From Candidatus Babeliales bacterium (GTDB taxonomy: Bacteria; Babelota; Babeliae; Babelales; JANWKD01): 19,125 nucleotides of DNA. Made by a program: the position numbers and the translations under genes. How positions within the stretch are numbered: position 1 is the stretch's first letter; every line of letters starts with the position of its first letter. The notes beneath the pieces are model-generated. The model had not been told where the DNA came from, made no database searches, and saw only the letters and a list, made by a program, of their open reading frames with translations. The DNA lies in the NCBI GenBank assembly GCA_025451595.1, contig JANWKD010000051.1:1-19125 (forward strand), read 5' to 3'. Shown in pieces: positions 6,713-14,929 of this stretch.

Positions 6713-7111
6713 ATGGTTGATAAAGTATTGTTGCTATTAATATTTATAATAATTAATCCTATACACGCTATGGAACTTACAAATGATTTAGTGGATTATA
6801 CTTTACGACATCAATTAGGTATGAACCAAACAGAACTTAATGAATTGAGAGATGTGAAAATAGAAGATATCGGTGCAGTTTCTCGGTTTGTGTTCGATGT
6901 TCCGGTATATGAAGCCTCAGTATTGACGAGAAATAGAAAGAACGATTATAAAATTACTGCGGAACAGAGGCTCGGAGTTGGTATAACGTGTCGTTTAGAT
7001 TTTTGGAACAACAAGGAAGATGCACGTCACCTTGTTCGTATACATGACAAATATTTTGCTATTCTGAAAGAAAAATACGAAGCTCAAGAAAACAAAAAGA
7101 GCAATATTTAG
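6713..7111 (+). CDS. small secreted protein, unknown function
   Basis: A 132-residue protein with a signal peptide (MVDKVLLLLIFIIINPIHA). The mature part is charged and mostly helical. The segment LGMNQTELNELRDVKIEDI lines up with LNLTVEEAMKLQAITETDI of the upstream secreted protein (L..., E...L, DI at matching positions), and the C-terminal HDKYFAILKEKY loosely matches HNDCFHILEKKC. The start at 6713 is supported by AAAGGG about 8 bases upstream. It is separated from its neighbour by 144 bases with no obvious gene, and is followed by the terminator shared with alaS. Confidence 0.68.
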   Translation: MVDKVLLLLIFIIINPIHAMELTNDLVDYTLRHQLGMNQTELNELRDVKIEDIGAVSRFVFDVPVYEASVLTRNRKNDYKITAEQRLGVGITCRLDFWNNKEDARHLVRIHDKYFAILKEKYEAQENKKSNI

Positions 7112-7178
7112 TCAAAATAGCATTAAATCAGAATAAAGTTCTATATCAAAGCAATTTTTATAACAGCGATTAAAGAAA

Positions 7179-7217
7179 TAAAAGAGTCAGTTAGTGCTTT
7201 GAAAATTGACTCTTTTA
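7179..7217. terminator. bidirectional terminator between convergent genes
   Basis: 7179-7189 (TAAAAGAGTCA) and 7207-7217 (TGACTCTTTTA) form a perfect 11-bp stem with a 17-base loop. A-rich and T-rich tails let it work on both strands. It closes the plus-strand secreted-protein gene and the minus-strand alaS, whose TAA stop (7215-7217) is the last arm. Confidence 0.75.
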
Positions 7218-9812
7218 CTTTCTATTCTTCTCAATCCACAACTTTATTGCATCACAAAATTTTGCATCTTGTAGTTGGCCTGCTCCCTGCAAGCTATTTC
7301 CCTTACCGCCGGCCTTCAGGCCGCGTTCTTTCAACCATTGTGCAAAAGCAGTCATATCAACAGTTGTTGCGTATTCTTGTGCCACTGCCATATAAAAGCT
7401 TGTACTCTCTTGATCATTGCTTAACGCAATATACAGTCCCGGTTTTTTTTGCATTAATGTCGAGACGATGTCCTTGAGCTCATCAATTGGAAATTGCTCC
7501 AGCTGCATACAATGAAATGGAATGCCGCTTACTAATTCCACGCTAGCCGTCCATTGTGGAATTAATTGATTAACCATATATTTGCGTAATTTTTTCAATT
7601 GGGCTTGATTTTGCTTTAACTGTTCACGCACTTTTTTGACTGCATCAGTAACTTCGGGATATTGCACTTTAAATTCCTGTGCTAACCCTTTGACGGTAGC
7701 AAAAGAATCCTGAAAAAGCTCAACGGCTTTTGGTCCTGTCAAGGCTACGATACGTCGTTGTCCTGCTGAGAGCGCTGTGCATTCGGTGATTTTAAAGCAG
7801 CCAATATCGCCCGTTGCATTCACATGCGTACCGCCACATAGTTCGGCTGAAAAACCGGGAATTTGTACAACGCGTACTTGTTCCGGATTATATTTTTCTC
7901 CAAAGAAAGCGATAACACCTTTTTCGGTTGCTTCTTTGAGCGTTGTATAACGAATAGAAAGTGGTATGTTATCCAGTATCTTTGCATTGACGATATCTTC
8001 TATCATGCGTATTTGCTCGGCGGTCAGCGCATCATGATACGTAAAATCAAAGCGCAAATAATCAGCATTGACGAGCGAACCTGCCTGTTTGACTTGTTTA
8101 CCAAGTATTTGGATAAGAGCTGCTTGCAACAAATGTGTTGCCGTATGATTTTTCATCGTATTGGTACGAGCAGTACTATCTACCAATTGGGTAATTTTCT
8201 GACCGACTGTCAATTCAATAGGAGCATGAATTTTGATGGCAATAGCACCATTAATTTTTTTAAGGTCTTCAATGGGTACCTGAACGTTTGAGTCCAAAAT
8301 AATCCAACCCTTATCATTGACTTGGCCGCCACATTCAACATAGAAAGGCGATTTGTGCGGTACAAGCCAACATTCTTGGCCAATACCAATATTATTAATC
8401 GATTCATTATATAAAAAGAGCGCAGCTATAGAAGAAACCGTTTCTCGCTCTTGGTAACCAGTAAATTCTGTTTTAATATCTTTCTGGAGCGTCATATCGG
8501 GCGTTTCAGTTTTTTTGATTGACTGTTCTCGCTGCTTTGCCATCAATTGCTCAAACTCATCAATATGTACTGTAAAAGCATGTTCTGCTGCAATAACTTT
8601 TGTAAGTTCAAGCGGAAAACCGTACGTATCATATAATTTGAATGCTTGAGAACCACTAATAATCTTTTTGTCTTTTTGTTCTTGTATATATTTACTCAAA
8701 ATCTGCTGACCTTGTATTAAATTATGCGCAAACTTATCAACTTCGTTGGTAAGTACTGCAGTAATAATAGATCGGCTGGTTACCAACTCTGGATAAATTG
8801 TTCCCATGCTATCAATAACTATTTGAGACACCTGCGGAATTATGTTTTCTTTCGTTAACTTTTGCATGAAAAGCGCAGCTCTACGAATAATTTTTCTCAA
8901 AACATATCCACGGCCTTCGTTAGAAGGAGCGCAACCATCAGCAATCAGGAATGTTGCTGCGCGTACGTGATCTGCAATTACTCGGAAGGGGGCTTTCTTT
9001 TGGTCAGAAAGAGCGTGATAATCTTTGTTGGTCAGCTGCGCAATCTCTTGAATAATTGGTTCAAAAAGATCCGTTTCAAATACGGACTCCTTGTTTTGCA
9101 TAATGGCACACAATCGTTCAAGACCCATGCCGGTATCCACGCCGACGCGCTCCAGCGGTTTGTCAGAGCCATCTTGTTGCCGATCAAATTGCATAAAAAC
9201 TAAATTCCAGAATTCTAGGAAACGATCGCATGAACAGCCCGGTGCACACGCTGCGTTGCCGCAACCAAACGAAAGACCGCGGTCAATATAGATTTCGGTG
9301 CATGGTCCACAAGGCCCGACGTCACCCATCTGCCAAAAATTATCGGCAGCGCCAAGGCGTACAATACGCTCTGTAGGTAATCCAATCTCTTTATGCCAAA
9401 TTTCATAAGCCTGTTCATCATGTTGGTACACGGTCGCATACAGATGTTGCGAATCAAGCTTTAATTCTTTGGTAACAAAATCCCACGCAAAACGTATAGC
9501 ATCCTTTTTGAAATAATCACCGAATGAAAAATTACCCATCATTTCAAAGAAGGTCAGATGCCGTTTGGTAAACCCTACATTCTCTAAATCATTATGCTTA
9601 CCACCCGCACGCATACATTTCTGAATCGAGACTGCGCGAGAGTAACTTCGTTGTTCTTTGCCTAAAAATACGTCCTTAAATTGATTCATGCCGGCATTTG
9701 CAAAAAGCAAGGTAGGGTCTTGAGCCGGAATCAACGATGAGCTTGGTACAACGGTATGAGTGCGTTGTTTAAAAAACTCAAAAAATTTTTGGCGTATTTC
9801 CGCGGATTTCAT
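7215..9812 (-). CDS. alaS: alanyl-tRNA synthetase
   Basis: It charges tRNA-Ala and hydrolyses mischarged Ser- or Gly-tRNA-Ala in a separate editing domain. The 865-residue length is close to E. coli (876). The N-terminal catalytic domain shows AEIRQKFFEFF, DPTLLFANAGMNQFKDVFLG, CMRAGGKHNDLENVG and FFEMMGNFSFGDYF, then the Cys-rich GCGNAACAPGCSCDRFLEFW found in many bacterial AlaRS. The editing domain has the full metal set His556, His560 (HTATH), Cys659 and His663 (CGGTH). The C-terminal C-Ala domain includes a DHHA1-type end (GGKGNSLQGAGQ). I chose ATG 9812 because AAAGGA lies 7 bases upstream and the chain then aligns with family starts; the frame to 9845 adds 11 unrelated residues. It would also charge tmRNA with alanine. 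Confidence 0.98.
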   Translation of the reverse strand: MKSAEIRQKFFEFFKQRTHTVVPSSSLIPAQDPTLLFANAGMNQFKDVFLGKEQRSYSRAVSIQKCMRAGGKHNDLENVGFTKRHLTFFEMMGNFSFGDYFKKDAIRFAWDFVTKELKLDSQHLYATVYQHDEQAYEIWHKEIGLPTERIVRLGAADNFWQMGDVGPCGPCTEIYIDRGLSFGCGNAACAPGCSCDRFLEFWNLVFMQFDRQQDGSDKPLERVGVDTGMGLERLCAIMQNKESVFETDLFEPIIQEIAQLTNKDYHALSDQKKAPFRVIADHVRAATFLIADGCAPSNEGRGYVLRKIIRRAALFMQKLTKENIIPQVSQIVIDSMGTIYPELVTSRSIITAVLTNEVDKFAHNLIQGQQILSKYIQEQKDKKIISGSQAFKLYDTYGFPLELTKVIAAEHAFTVHIDEFEQLMAKQREQSIKKTETPDMTLQKDIKTEFTGYQERETVSSIAALFLYNESINNIGIGQECWLVPHKSPFYVECGGQVNDKGWIILDSNVQVPIEDLKKINGAIAIKIHAPIELTVGQKITQLVDSTARTNTMKNHTATHLLQAALIQILGKQVKQAGSLVNADYLRFDFTYHDALTAEQIRMIEDIVNAKILDNIPLSIRYTTLKEATEKGVIAFFGEKYNPEQVRVVQIPGFSAELCGGTHVNATGDIGCFKITECTALSAGQRRIVALTGPKAVELFQDSFATVKGLAQEFKVQYPEVTDAVKKVREQLKQNQAQLKKLRKYMVNQLIPQWTASVELVSGIPFHCMQLEQFPIDELKDIVSTLMQKKPGLYIALSNDQESTSFYMAVAQEYATTVDMTAFAQWLKERGLKAGGKGNSLQGAGQLQDAKFCDAIKLWIEKNRK

Positions 9813-9843
9813 ATATATTCCTTTAGAAAGATAGACAATGCAC

Positions 9844-9885
9844 AAATGGTGATTAATAACTATTATAACGTATTAATCACCATTT
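9844..9885 (-). promoter_or_regulatory. inverted repeat bracketing the alaS -10 box (putative operator)
   Basis: 9844-9858 and 9871-9885 are perfect 15-bp inverted repeats separated by 12 bp. The spacer contains TATAAT on the minus strand at 9867-9862, predicting a start near 9855 and a leader of about 43 bases before alaS. The -35 region is poor. E. coli AlaRS is known to bind a palindrome near its own alaS start and repress it, so autoregulation is a natural reading. As RNA or DNA it could also be a hairpin terminator for the upstream minus-strand gene. Confidence 0.55.
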
Positions 9886-9935
9886 TAAAATATTGAAAAA
9901 GAACATATCTATAATATAGAGAGCTTGTTTTAAGA

Positions 9936-10235
9936 TTAAGCTTGTTCTTGAATGGCTTTTTTAATCTCTTCAAACAACGCTTGTTTTTTTAACTCTAGCT
10001 CTGCAAGCTCTTTATCGCCTGCAGCTACAACAGGAAATATCTTAATCCCATTTTTAGGGTTTAGGCCGCCATCTTTATCAGATGTCATTACCATGCAAAA
10101 TTCCAATGCGTCACGATTTTTAATTTTTTCTGGATTATTGCGAATTGTTTGTATAATTTCTTGAATGTTAGTTATAGAAGGGGATAAAAATCCTTCGAGA
10201 ACTGATTCCTTTTTAAAAAGCTTTGCTCTATACTC
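9936..10235 (-). pseudogene. 3' segment of the broken alpha-solenoid gene (third frame)
   Basis: This is an open frame with no start codon of its own, bounded upstream by TGA at 10238-10236 and ending at TAA 9938-9936. It encodes about 100 residues of sensible protein, including SVLEGFLSPSITNIQEIIQ, then ALEFCMVMTSDKDGG and a Lys/Glu-rich helical end (ELAELELKKQALFEEIKKA). It continues the repeat pattern of the upstream frame once a single -1 shift is made at 10217-10211. It is therefore the C-terminus of the solenoid protein and not a separate gene. Confidence 0.65.
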
Positions 10236-10522
10236 TCAATAAAATAGTTAGACACTTCTGATTTTTGCCGGACAAGATATTCAACAAAAACTAGTTGTTT
10301 TTCATCTGAAGTATTGAAATTTCGAGCGGAAACTTGGGCAATTTGATCTAATGCGTTAGAATCCTGCATAAAAAAACGAAGAAAATTCTTTTCATTTTCG
10401 CTCCAATTTGCATACATTGTTGGTCCATGTTGGACGAATGAGGGAATTAGCTCGTTTTTCAATGTAGGTTTTTTTTGAACAAGATCTTTTATTAATTCAA
10501 ATCCTTCGTAAAATCTTGAGCA
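10172..10522 (-). pseudogene. middle segment of the broken alpha-solenoid gene (second frame)
   Basis: The segment with solenoid-type sequence begins around YEGFELIKDLVQKKP, near 10512, in a different frame from the upstream part, and runs to TAG 10174-10172. It encodes more repeats of the same type (ELIPSF, NFLRFFMQDS, VFVEYLVRQKSEVSNYF). A TTG at 10462 could act as a start, but the repeat clearly extends upstream of it, so I treat it as an internal piece. The last residues before its stop (QFSKDFYPLL) are out-of-frame sequence past the second frame change. Confidence 0.65.
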
Positions 10523-11814
10523 ATAGGCGCTACCAACAAATCGCCCATTTCTGGTTTTTGCTGAATAATTTCATTTATTATCCGAATTGTTGATTTGGTA
10601 AGCCATGCATTTTTGCTTAATTCTGTTAGATTTTTTGCTATAGAATTGGTAATTTGACCAATTGTTTGTGATCTTTTTTCCATAAGGAACGTAATAAATG
10701 CTTCTCCATAAGAACTATTATCAAGCATGCTCGCAATATTTTTGTCCACGAGTGGCATAAAATAGTCTGCTGCCTCTGGCTTTCGATTAATTAGATCTTT
10801 TATGCAACGAAATCCATCGTAATTTTGAATTAAATTTGAAAAATTTTCTGCAAGGGGGGAAATAAATTCATCAACTGATTTTGATTGCATTAAAAGAGAA
10901 TGAATCAAAACCTTTCCTTCTCCTCTTGCTATGTCAGAGAAATATTGTATTGTCAAAGCTTTTAGCTCTTCGATTATGAGGCCGGGTCTTTTATCAATGA
11001 AAGTATATAAAAAATCCAATCCTTCTAAAGATTCGATTAATGTAGAAAACCATTGCATTGCGAATTTAGATAGCTGATCTGTTGTTGTATTGCTATTTTT
11101 ACTGAGATATCTCAGTAATTCTAATCCTGTCCGACATCCCGGAACTTTTTGGTACTGTTCAGATAGAATAGAAATTAGTTGATGAGCCAATTCGGGTTTA
11201 TGCTCTACAATCGTAATTAAAAGATTAGTATCTGATTTTTCTTTGCATAACTGAGGAATAATTGCAATTGCGCTCTGGGCAAATGAATCTATTAAGCCTG
11301 GATATAGTTCAAGAAGTTTTCCAAGAAAATGTGCGGGTTTATAAGACCATACATATGATTCTTTACAAAGCTTTAACAAAATCTCATCTGATTTTTTTGC
11401 TATCCACTGAGGGTCGCAGCGCTTTAATTTATCAAAATCTAACTCATCAATAGCCTCAAGAACATTTTTTTCTTTAATACGATCATTACCGTAATTTGCC
11501 AATAAGGTGCCACCTAATATTGTTGTTAAATAACCATATACATGGAGAGATGAGAATTTACTTTGAAAATTATTGTGGCTATTATTGTTGTTTTTTTTAT
11601 TGCCATATTGGAAAGGAATTATACCTGGTTGCGATTTGGGAATTTTAATGTTAGATAAGGCAGATCCATTCTTGGCAAGTGAAGTAATTGACGCCATTGA
11701 TTCACCCCAAGCGTTAGAATTGAAATTGATTTTGGGCGTCAACATTGCTTGAAGATTTTGTCCAAGCAGTCCAAAACAAGTAAAAATGAGTCCGTATTTC
11801 ATCGATTTATACAT
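10492..11814 (-). CDS. secreted alpha-solenoid repeat protein, 5' part of a broken gene
   Basis: A 440-residue frame with a signal peptide (MYKSMKYGLIFTCFGLLG, likely cut near LQA), a low-complexity Asn/Ser-rich stretch (KKNNNNSHNN), then successive units of about 36 residues of two-helix character. Typical units contain G-x3-I-x-x-L-hydrophobic-x-x-K-P: FRCIKDLINRKPE, LDFLYTFIDKRPG, NLLITIVEHKPEL, RIINEIIQQKPEM. It looks like a HEAT- or Pumilio-like superhelix for protein binding, but I do not recognise the family. ATG 11814 is preceded by GGAG at 6 bases; the frame to 11877 would overlap the promoter. The frame stops at 10492 in mid-repeat, and the pattern continues downstream in two other frames. 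The full product would be about 630 residues. Confidence 0.7.
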   Translation of the reverse strand: MYKSMKYGLIFTCFGLLGQNLQAMLTPKINFNSNAWGESMASITSLAKNGSALSNIKIPKSQPGIIPFQYGNKKNNNNSHNNFQSKFSSLHVYGYLTTILGGTLLANYGNDRIKEKNVLEAIDELDFDKLKRCDPQWIAKKSDEILLKLCKESYVWSYKPAHFLGKLLELYPGLIDSFAQSAIAIIPQLCKEKSDTNLLITIVEHKPELAHQLISILSEQYQKVPGCRTGLELLRYLSKNSNTTTDQLSKFAMQWFSTLIESLEGLDFLYTFIDKRPGLIIEELKALTIQYFSDIARGEGKVLIHSLLMQSKSVDEFISPLAENFSNLIQNYDGFRCIKDLINRKPEAADYFMPLVDKNIASMLDNSSYGEAFITFLMEKRSQTIGQITNSIAKNLTELSKNAWLTKSTIRIINEIIQQKPEMGDLLVAPIAQDFTKDLN

Positions 11815-11872
11815 ATAAACTCCATTTTTAATAAAATAATTCAGTTTTTTCCAATAAATTATATATAATGCT

Positions 11873-11900
11873 AGCATATCAGTATTTAGTAATAAGTCAA
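11873..11900 (-). promoter_or_regulatory. sigma70-type promoter for the solenoid gene
   Basis: On the minus strand, TTGACT at 11900-11895, a 16-bp spacer and TATGCT at 11878-11873. The start would be near 11866, about 50 bases before the ATG at 11814. It lies within the 110-base gap after the HIT gene; I see no convincing terminator in that gap. Confidence 0.5.
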
Positions 11901-11988
11901 ATAGAAAATTATTAACAAGAGTGTTTTAACGAAGTATCAGGTTAGTCGTTGCGTATAGAAAATATTTAACGAGTGTTCGGGCTGATTT

Positions 11989-12489
11989 TTAGATTAACCG
12001 ATCAAATTCAGCCTTTAGAGTCTGATAGATTTTCATTAAATCAACCGATATCTGTTTTGTTTCTGCAAGCGTTGGTAAAAAATTGGTATCGCCAGTCCAG
12101 CGTGGTAGAATATGCATATGCAAATGATTGGGCAAACTTGCACCGGCAGTGCTACCCAGATTAAGGCCAATATTAATACCCTCAGCTTTTAACGCAGTGG
12201 TTAGAATTTCGGCAGACAGTGAAACCACTTCTATAAGTTCAGCACGAACTTGGGCAGACAATGCTGACAACTCTTTGACATGAGCAAATGGTAATACGAG
12301 CAAATGGCCTGCATTATAAGGATATAGATTGAGCGCAACATATACATGCGCGTACCGTTTTAGAATGAAATGCTTTTCGTTGTTATTCTCATTGCATTGT
12401 ACGCAAAAAACACACTCTTGTGCCGTGTGTTCCGTTTTTTTATCACCTGCAACATATACATTTCGCCAGGGCGCATATAGTTTTTCCAT
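11989..12489 (-). CDS. HIT-family nucleotide hydrolase/phosphorylase-like protein
   Basis: A 166-residue protein with the histidine triad H122-L-H124-M-H126 in NHLHMHILPRWTGDTNF; the middle His is the usual nucleophile, cleaving nucleotide phosphoanhydrides such as Ap4A or AMP derivatives. Supporting features are WRNVYV near the N-terminus, a Cys-x-x-Cys (C26, C29; CVFC) likely in a zinc site, and YPYNAGHLLVLPFAHV. This pattern is typical of the bacterial Ap4A-hydrolase-like HIT branch. ATG 12489 is chosen because AGGGG lies about 10 bases upstream and it matches family starts; the frame back to 12573 overlaps the upstream membrane gene. It sits 13 bases after that gene, so they form an operon. 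Confidence 0.88.
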   Translation of the reverse strand: MEKLYAPWRNVYVAGDKKTEHTAQECVFCVQCNENNNEKHFILKRYAHVYVALNLYPYNAGHLLVLPFAHVKELSALSAQVRAELIEVVSLSAEILTTALKAEGINIGLNLGSTAGASLPNHLHMHILPRWTGDTNFLPTLAETKQISVDLMKIYQTLKAEFDRLI

Positions 12490-12502
12490 GAGTATTTTTC
12501 CC

Positions 12503-14020
12503 CTAATTAAAGCCAAACCGTACCATAAACGATTCACGCGGTTTATGATTTTTGCTGCGCTGTTTAAAGGCAAAGGAATAAAACGTACAAGCGAGCATAA
12601 TCATTAATGGTTCGATGGGCAATCGTAGGCGTGCGTAGCCAAACCCACCGGTCATAATAAGCATGCCGCCAATAAGCATTCCTGCTTTGAGCCACATACA
12701 ACCTAGTTGGACGACTGCGTGTTGCGTTTTGAATCGAGTAACGAGTGGCCAGATCAAGAATAAACTAAATCCTCCGATTAGTCCTAACCAAATAATAAGT
12801 GTCCAGATAAATTCTAGCCAGCAGAGTAATCGCATAAACCAGTGCATAGGCTGTTTGTATAAACAGCACGCAATTTTATCAGTCAAGATCTCTTCGAGTG
12901 GGTCGTACGTGTAGGTGTTGCTTGCAAATGCGACTAATTGGCTTGCATATAAATCAAAGGTAGTTTTAATAACTTCCTGAGACCACTCTAACATGAAATA
13001 CCAGGGGTATGCCTTAATAATTGGCCAAGCAATAGAGCCAACCACTAATTCACGAGAAAATGCCAAATGCGGCGATTCTTTTTTCATACGTTCTTGCTCG
13101 TGATCAATTAATTGTTGTCCTTGGTATAATATATAATGAAAACACTCAAGCAATGGCTTGCCTGTCACGCGGCGCAAGATTTTCGGGGCGCAAAATGCTT
13201 GGAGATACGGGCCAGACATGGGACAAAAAAACCATTGATTGGTCAACTGGTAATTTCTCAGATACCACGGACCGATGCAAGCAAAAAATGCTGCACAAAA
13301 CAAGGTAACGCGTCCAATCTTAAGTCGCCATGAACATGCACCAAAAAGCATAATAACGATAGAGACTAATACCATAAATTTTCCATGCGGACGCATCCAC
13401 GTATACAAGCCAAGCATAAGTGCGGCAAAGATTGAACATAATAATGAACCAGGAATGCTTAGATGGGCTCGATGATTTTCTGTTAAAAAACGGAATGAGC
13501 AAAAGAAAAAAATCATAAATAAGATAAACAATAGTTGAGCAAGGCCGTCTGTTAATAAATAGCAACTTGCCAACACAAAACCAAGATGAAAGGTGCTCAA
13601 CCAGCCCGACAATAGCGCAATGTTAATCGATGAGGTTACTACCATTGCTAAGTAATAAACTAAAAGTGGCAATACTGAACATATAATAATTTGGGCCCAA
13701 ATCGCAGCCTGTTGTGCGCGTGCGTTTTTTGAAAAATCAGAATTGGTTATACCGTAGTAACGATAAAATGGTGCCAAAAGTGCGGGATATCCGGGCGTAC
13801 GCCAAAATATCGGTTGTTTCGTATCGATACGTTTCATACCTAACCCCAAGCCGAGGCTGAGCGCGCAGTTATGATAATCAATACTATCAGCTTGATGATA
13901 ACGTTCTTGAGGTTGAATGTACAACCCAAAAGTAATAATACGAATTAGAAATGCAAGACAGAACATACCAATTAAATGGTATCGAACGTATTCTTTATTG
14001 AAATAATAGGAAATAGTCAT
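12503..14020 (-). CDS. GT-C-type integral membrane glycosyltransferase (ArnT/PMT-like)
   Basis: A 505-residue protein with about ten hydrophobic segments, fitting GT-C enzymes that use lipid-phosphate sugars and act on the periplasmic side of the inner membrane. The first loop has the family's acidic site (ADSIDYHNCALSLGLGLG, Asp45/Asp48) and FWRTPGYPALLAPFY at 72-86. Both are hallmarks of the PMT_2/GT83-like group. Later segments include YTWMRPHGKFMVLV and the WYLRNYQLTNQWFF region common in this family. The acceptor (lipid A, protein or polysaccharide) cannot be told from sequence. ATG 14020 has AAAGGA about 7 bases upstream. It is the first gene of a unit with the HIT gene. The plus-strand GT-like genes begin on the other side of the intergenic gap. 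Confidence 0.85.
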   Translation of the reverse strand: MTISYYFNKEYVRYHLIGMFCLAFLIRIITFGLYIQPQERYHQADSIDYHNCALSLGLGLGMKRIDTKQPIFWRTPGYPALLAPFYRYYGITNSDFSKNARAQQAAIWAQIIICSVLPLLVYYLAMVVTSSINIALLSGWLSTFHLGFVLASCYLLTDGLAQLLFILFMIFFFCSFRFLTENHRAHLSIPGSLLCSIFAALMLGLYTWMRPHGKFMVLVSIVIMLFGACSWRLKIGRVTLFCAAFFACIGPWYLRNYQLTNQWFFCPMSGPYLQAFCAPKILRRVTGKPLLECFHYILYQGQQLIDHEQERMKKESPHLAFSRELVVGSIAWPIIKAYPWYFMLEWSQEVIKTTFDLYASQLVAFASNTYTYDPLEEILTDKIACCLYKQPMHWFMRLLCWLEFIWTLIIWLGLIGGFSLFLIWPLVTRFKTQHAVVQLGCMWLKAGMLIGGMLIMTGGFGYARLRLPIEPLMIMLACTFYSFAFKQRSKNHKPRESFMVRFGFN

Positions 14021-14152
14021 CTACCGTCCTTTTTTACAATAATTGATTATTGTGCGTTCATTATTTTAAAATGTATCCAATAGTATTGAATAAAATTTTT
14101 GCAATTACAATATTATATAAAAAAATCAAAATTAGGTCTAAGGGGGGCTGTG

Positions 14153-14926
14153 ATGGGATTCTATAAAAAAAGTACCATATTATTTGTATGTCTTATTCCA
14201 TTTCATGTAGATTCATTTGTGGTAAATCGTGCAATTGTGTCTTCCAATGAAAATCCTACGTATTTAGAATTTTGGCCTATCGTTGCAAAGGCTTGGAAAA
14301 AAATAGGTATACAACCTACGCTTGCTTTAATAGCTGATGATAGCGTATCAGTCGATGAATCAATCGGTGATGTCATACGTTTTGAGCCAATACCCGATGT
14401 GCCTACCTCATTATATGCACAAGTCGTTCGATTACTATTGCCAATCTATTTCGAAAATGATTTTTGTATTCTATCAGATATTGATATGATTCCGTTGAAT
14501 GCTCCTTATTTTTTATATTCAGCCAAAGATGTTGATCCTTCTCATTTTGTGGTATATCGCAACAGAGCGTATTCTGAAAAACGATATCCTATGTGCTATA
14601 ATGCGGCACAAGGCAAAACGTTTAAAGAAATTTTTAATATTGACAAAGAACAAATTCCCCAATTAGTAGCGCAATGGCATGCGTTGGGTTTAAATTGGTA
14701 TACTGATGAGCTCATGTTATATAGATATCTTCACCATTGGAAATATTTTAATACGCGATGCGTTTTAATGAATAAATGGGGGCCGCGAATAGATAGATTA
14801 AACTGGTCATATAGTAATAGCGGTTTGCAAAAAGGATTTTATATCGACGCTCACTGCTTAAGACCGTACAGTAGTTATAAGGCGCAAATAGATCGCGTTT
14901 TAAAAATAGCCAACATAGTTGTATGA
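14153..14926 (+). CDS. GT-A-like glycosyltransferase-type protein with N-terminal hydrophobic segment
   Basis: A 257-residue protein. After a short hydrophobic N-terminus (KKSTILFVCLIPFHV), a nucleotide-sugar-transferase-like core begins at NRAIVSSNENPTYLEFWPIV. An Asp-x-Asp site is visible at D109-I-D111 (FCILSDIDMIPL), in the usual place after a predicted strand and ahead of a proline-containing loop. The start at 14153 is supported by AGGGGGG 5 bases upstream; the frame from 14099 lacks this. The N-terminus may be a signal anchor or simply the first strand, so membrane location is uncertain. The next gene, of the same general type, begins 3 bases after its stop. Confidence 0.7.
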   Translation: MGFYKKSTILFVCLIPFHVDSFVVNRAIVSSNENPTYLEFWPIVAKAWKKIGIQPTLALIADDSVSVDESIGDVIRFEPIPDVPTSLYAQVVRLLLPIYFENDFCILSDIDMIPLNAPYFLYSAKDVDPSHFVVYRNRAYSEKRYPMCYNAAQGKTFKEIFNIDKEQIPQLVAQWHALGLNWYTDELMLYRYLHHWKYFNTRCVLMNKWGPRIDRLNWSYSNSGLQKGFYIDAHCLRPYSSYKAQIDRVLKIANIVV

Positions 14927-14929
14927 ACT

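Noticed and set aside
7863..8291. 142-residue plus-strand frame inside alaS
   Set aside because: It lies wholly antisense to the conserved editing domain of alaS; its openness follows from alaS codon use.
9952..10164. 70-residue plus-strand frame
   Set aside because: It is antisense to the C-terminal segment of the solenoid gene, which has a much more protein-like translation.
14036..14053. 8-bp inverted repeat (ACAATAAT / ATTATTGT) upstream of the GT-C gene
   Set aside because: It is short and AT-only apart from one C/G pair per arm, expected by chance in AT-rich DNA; no promoter alignment supports an operator.
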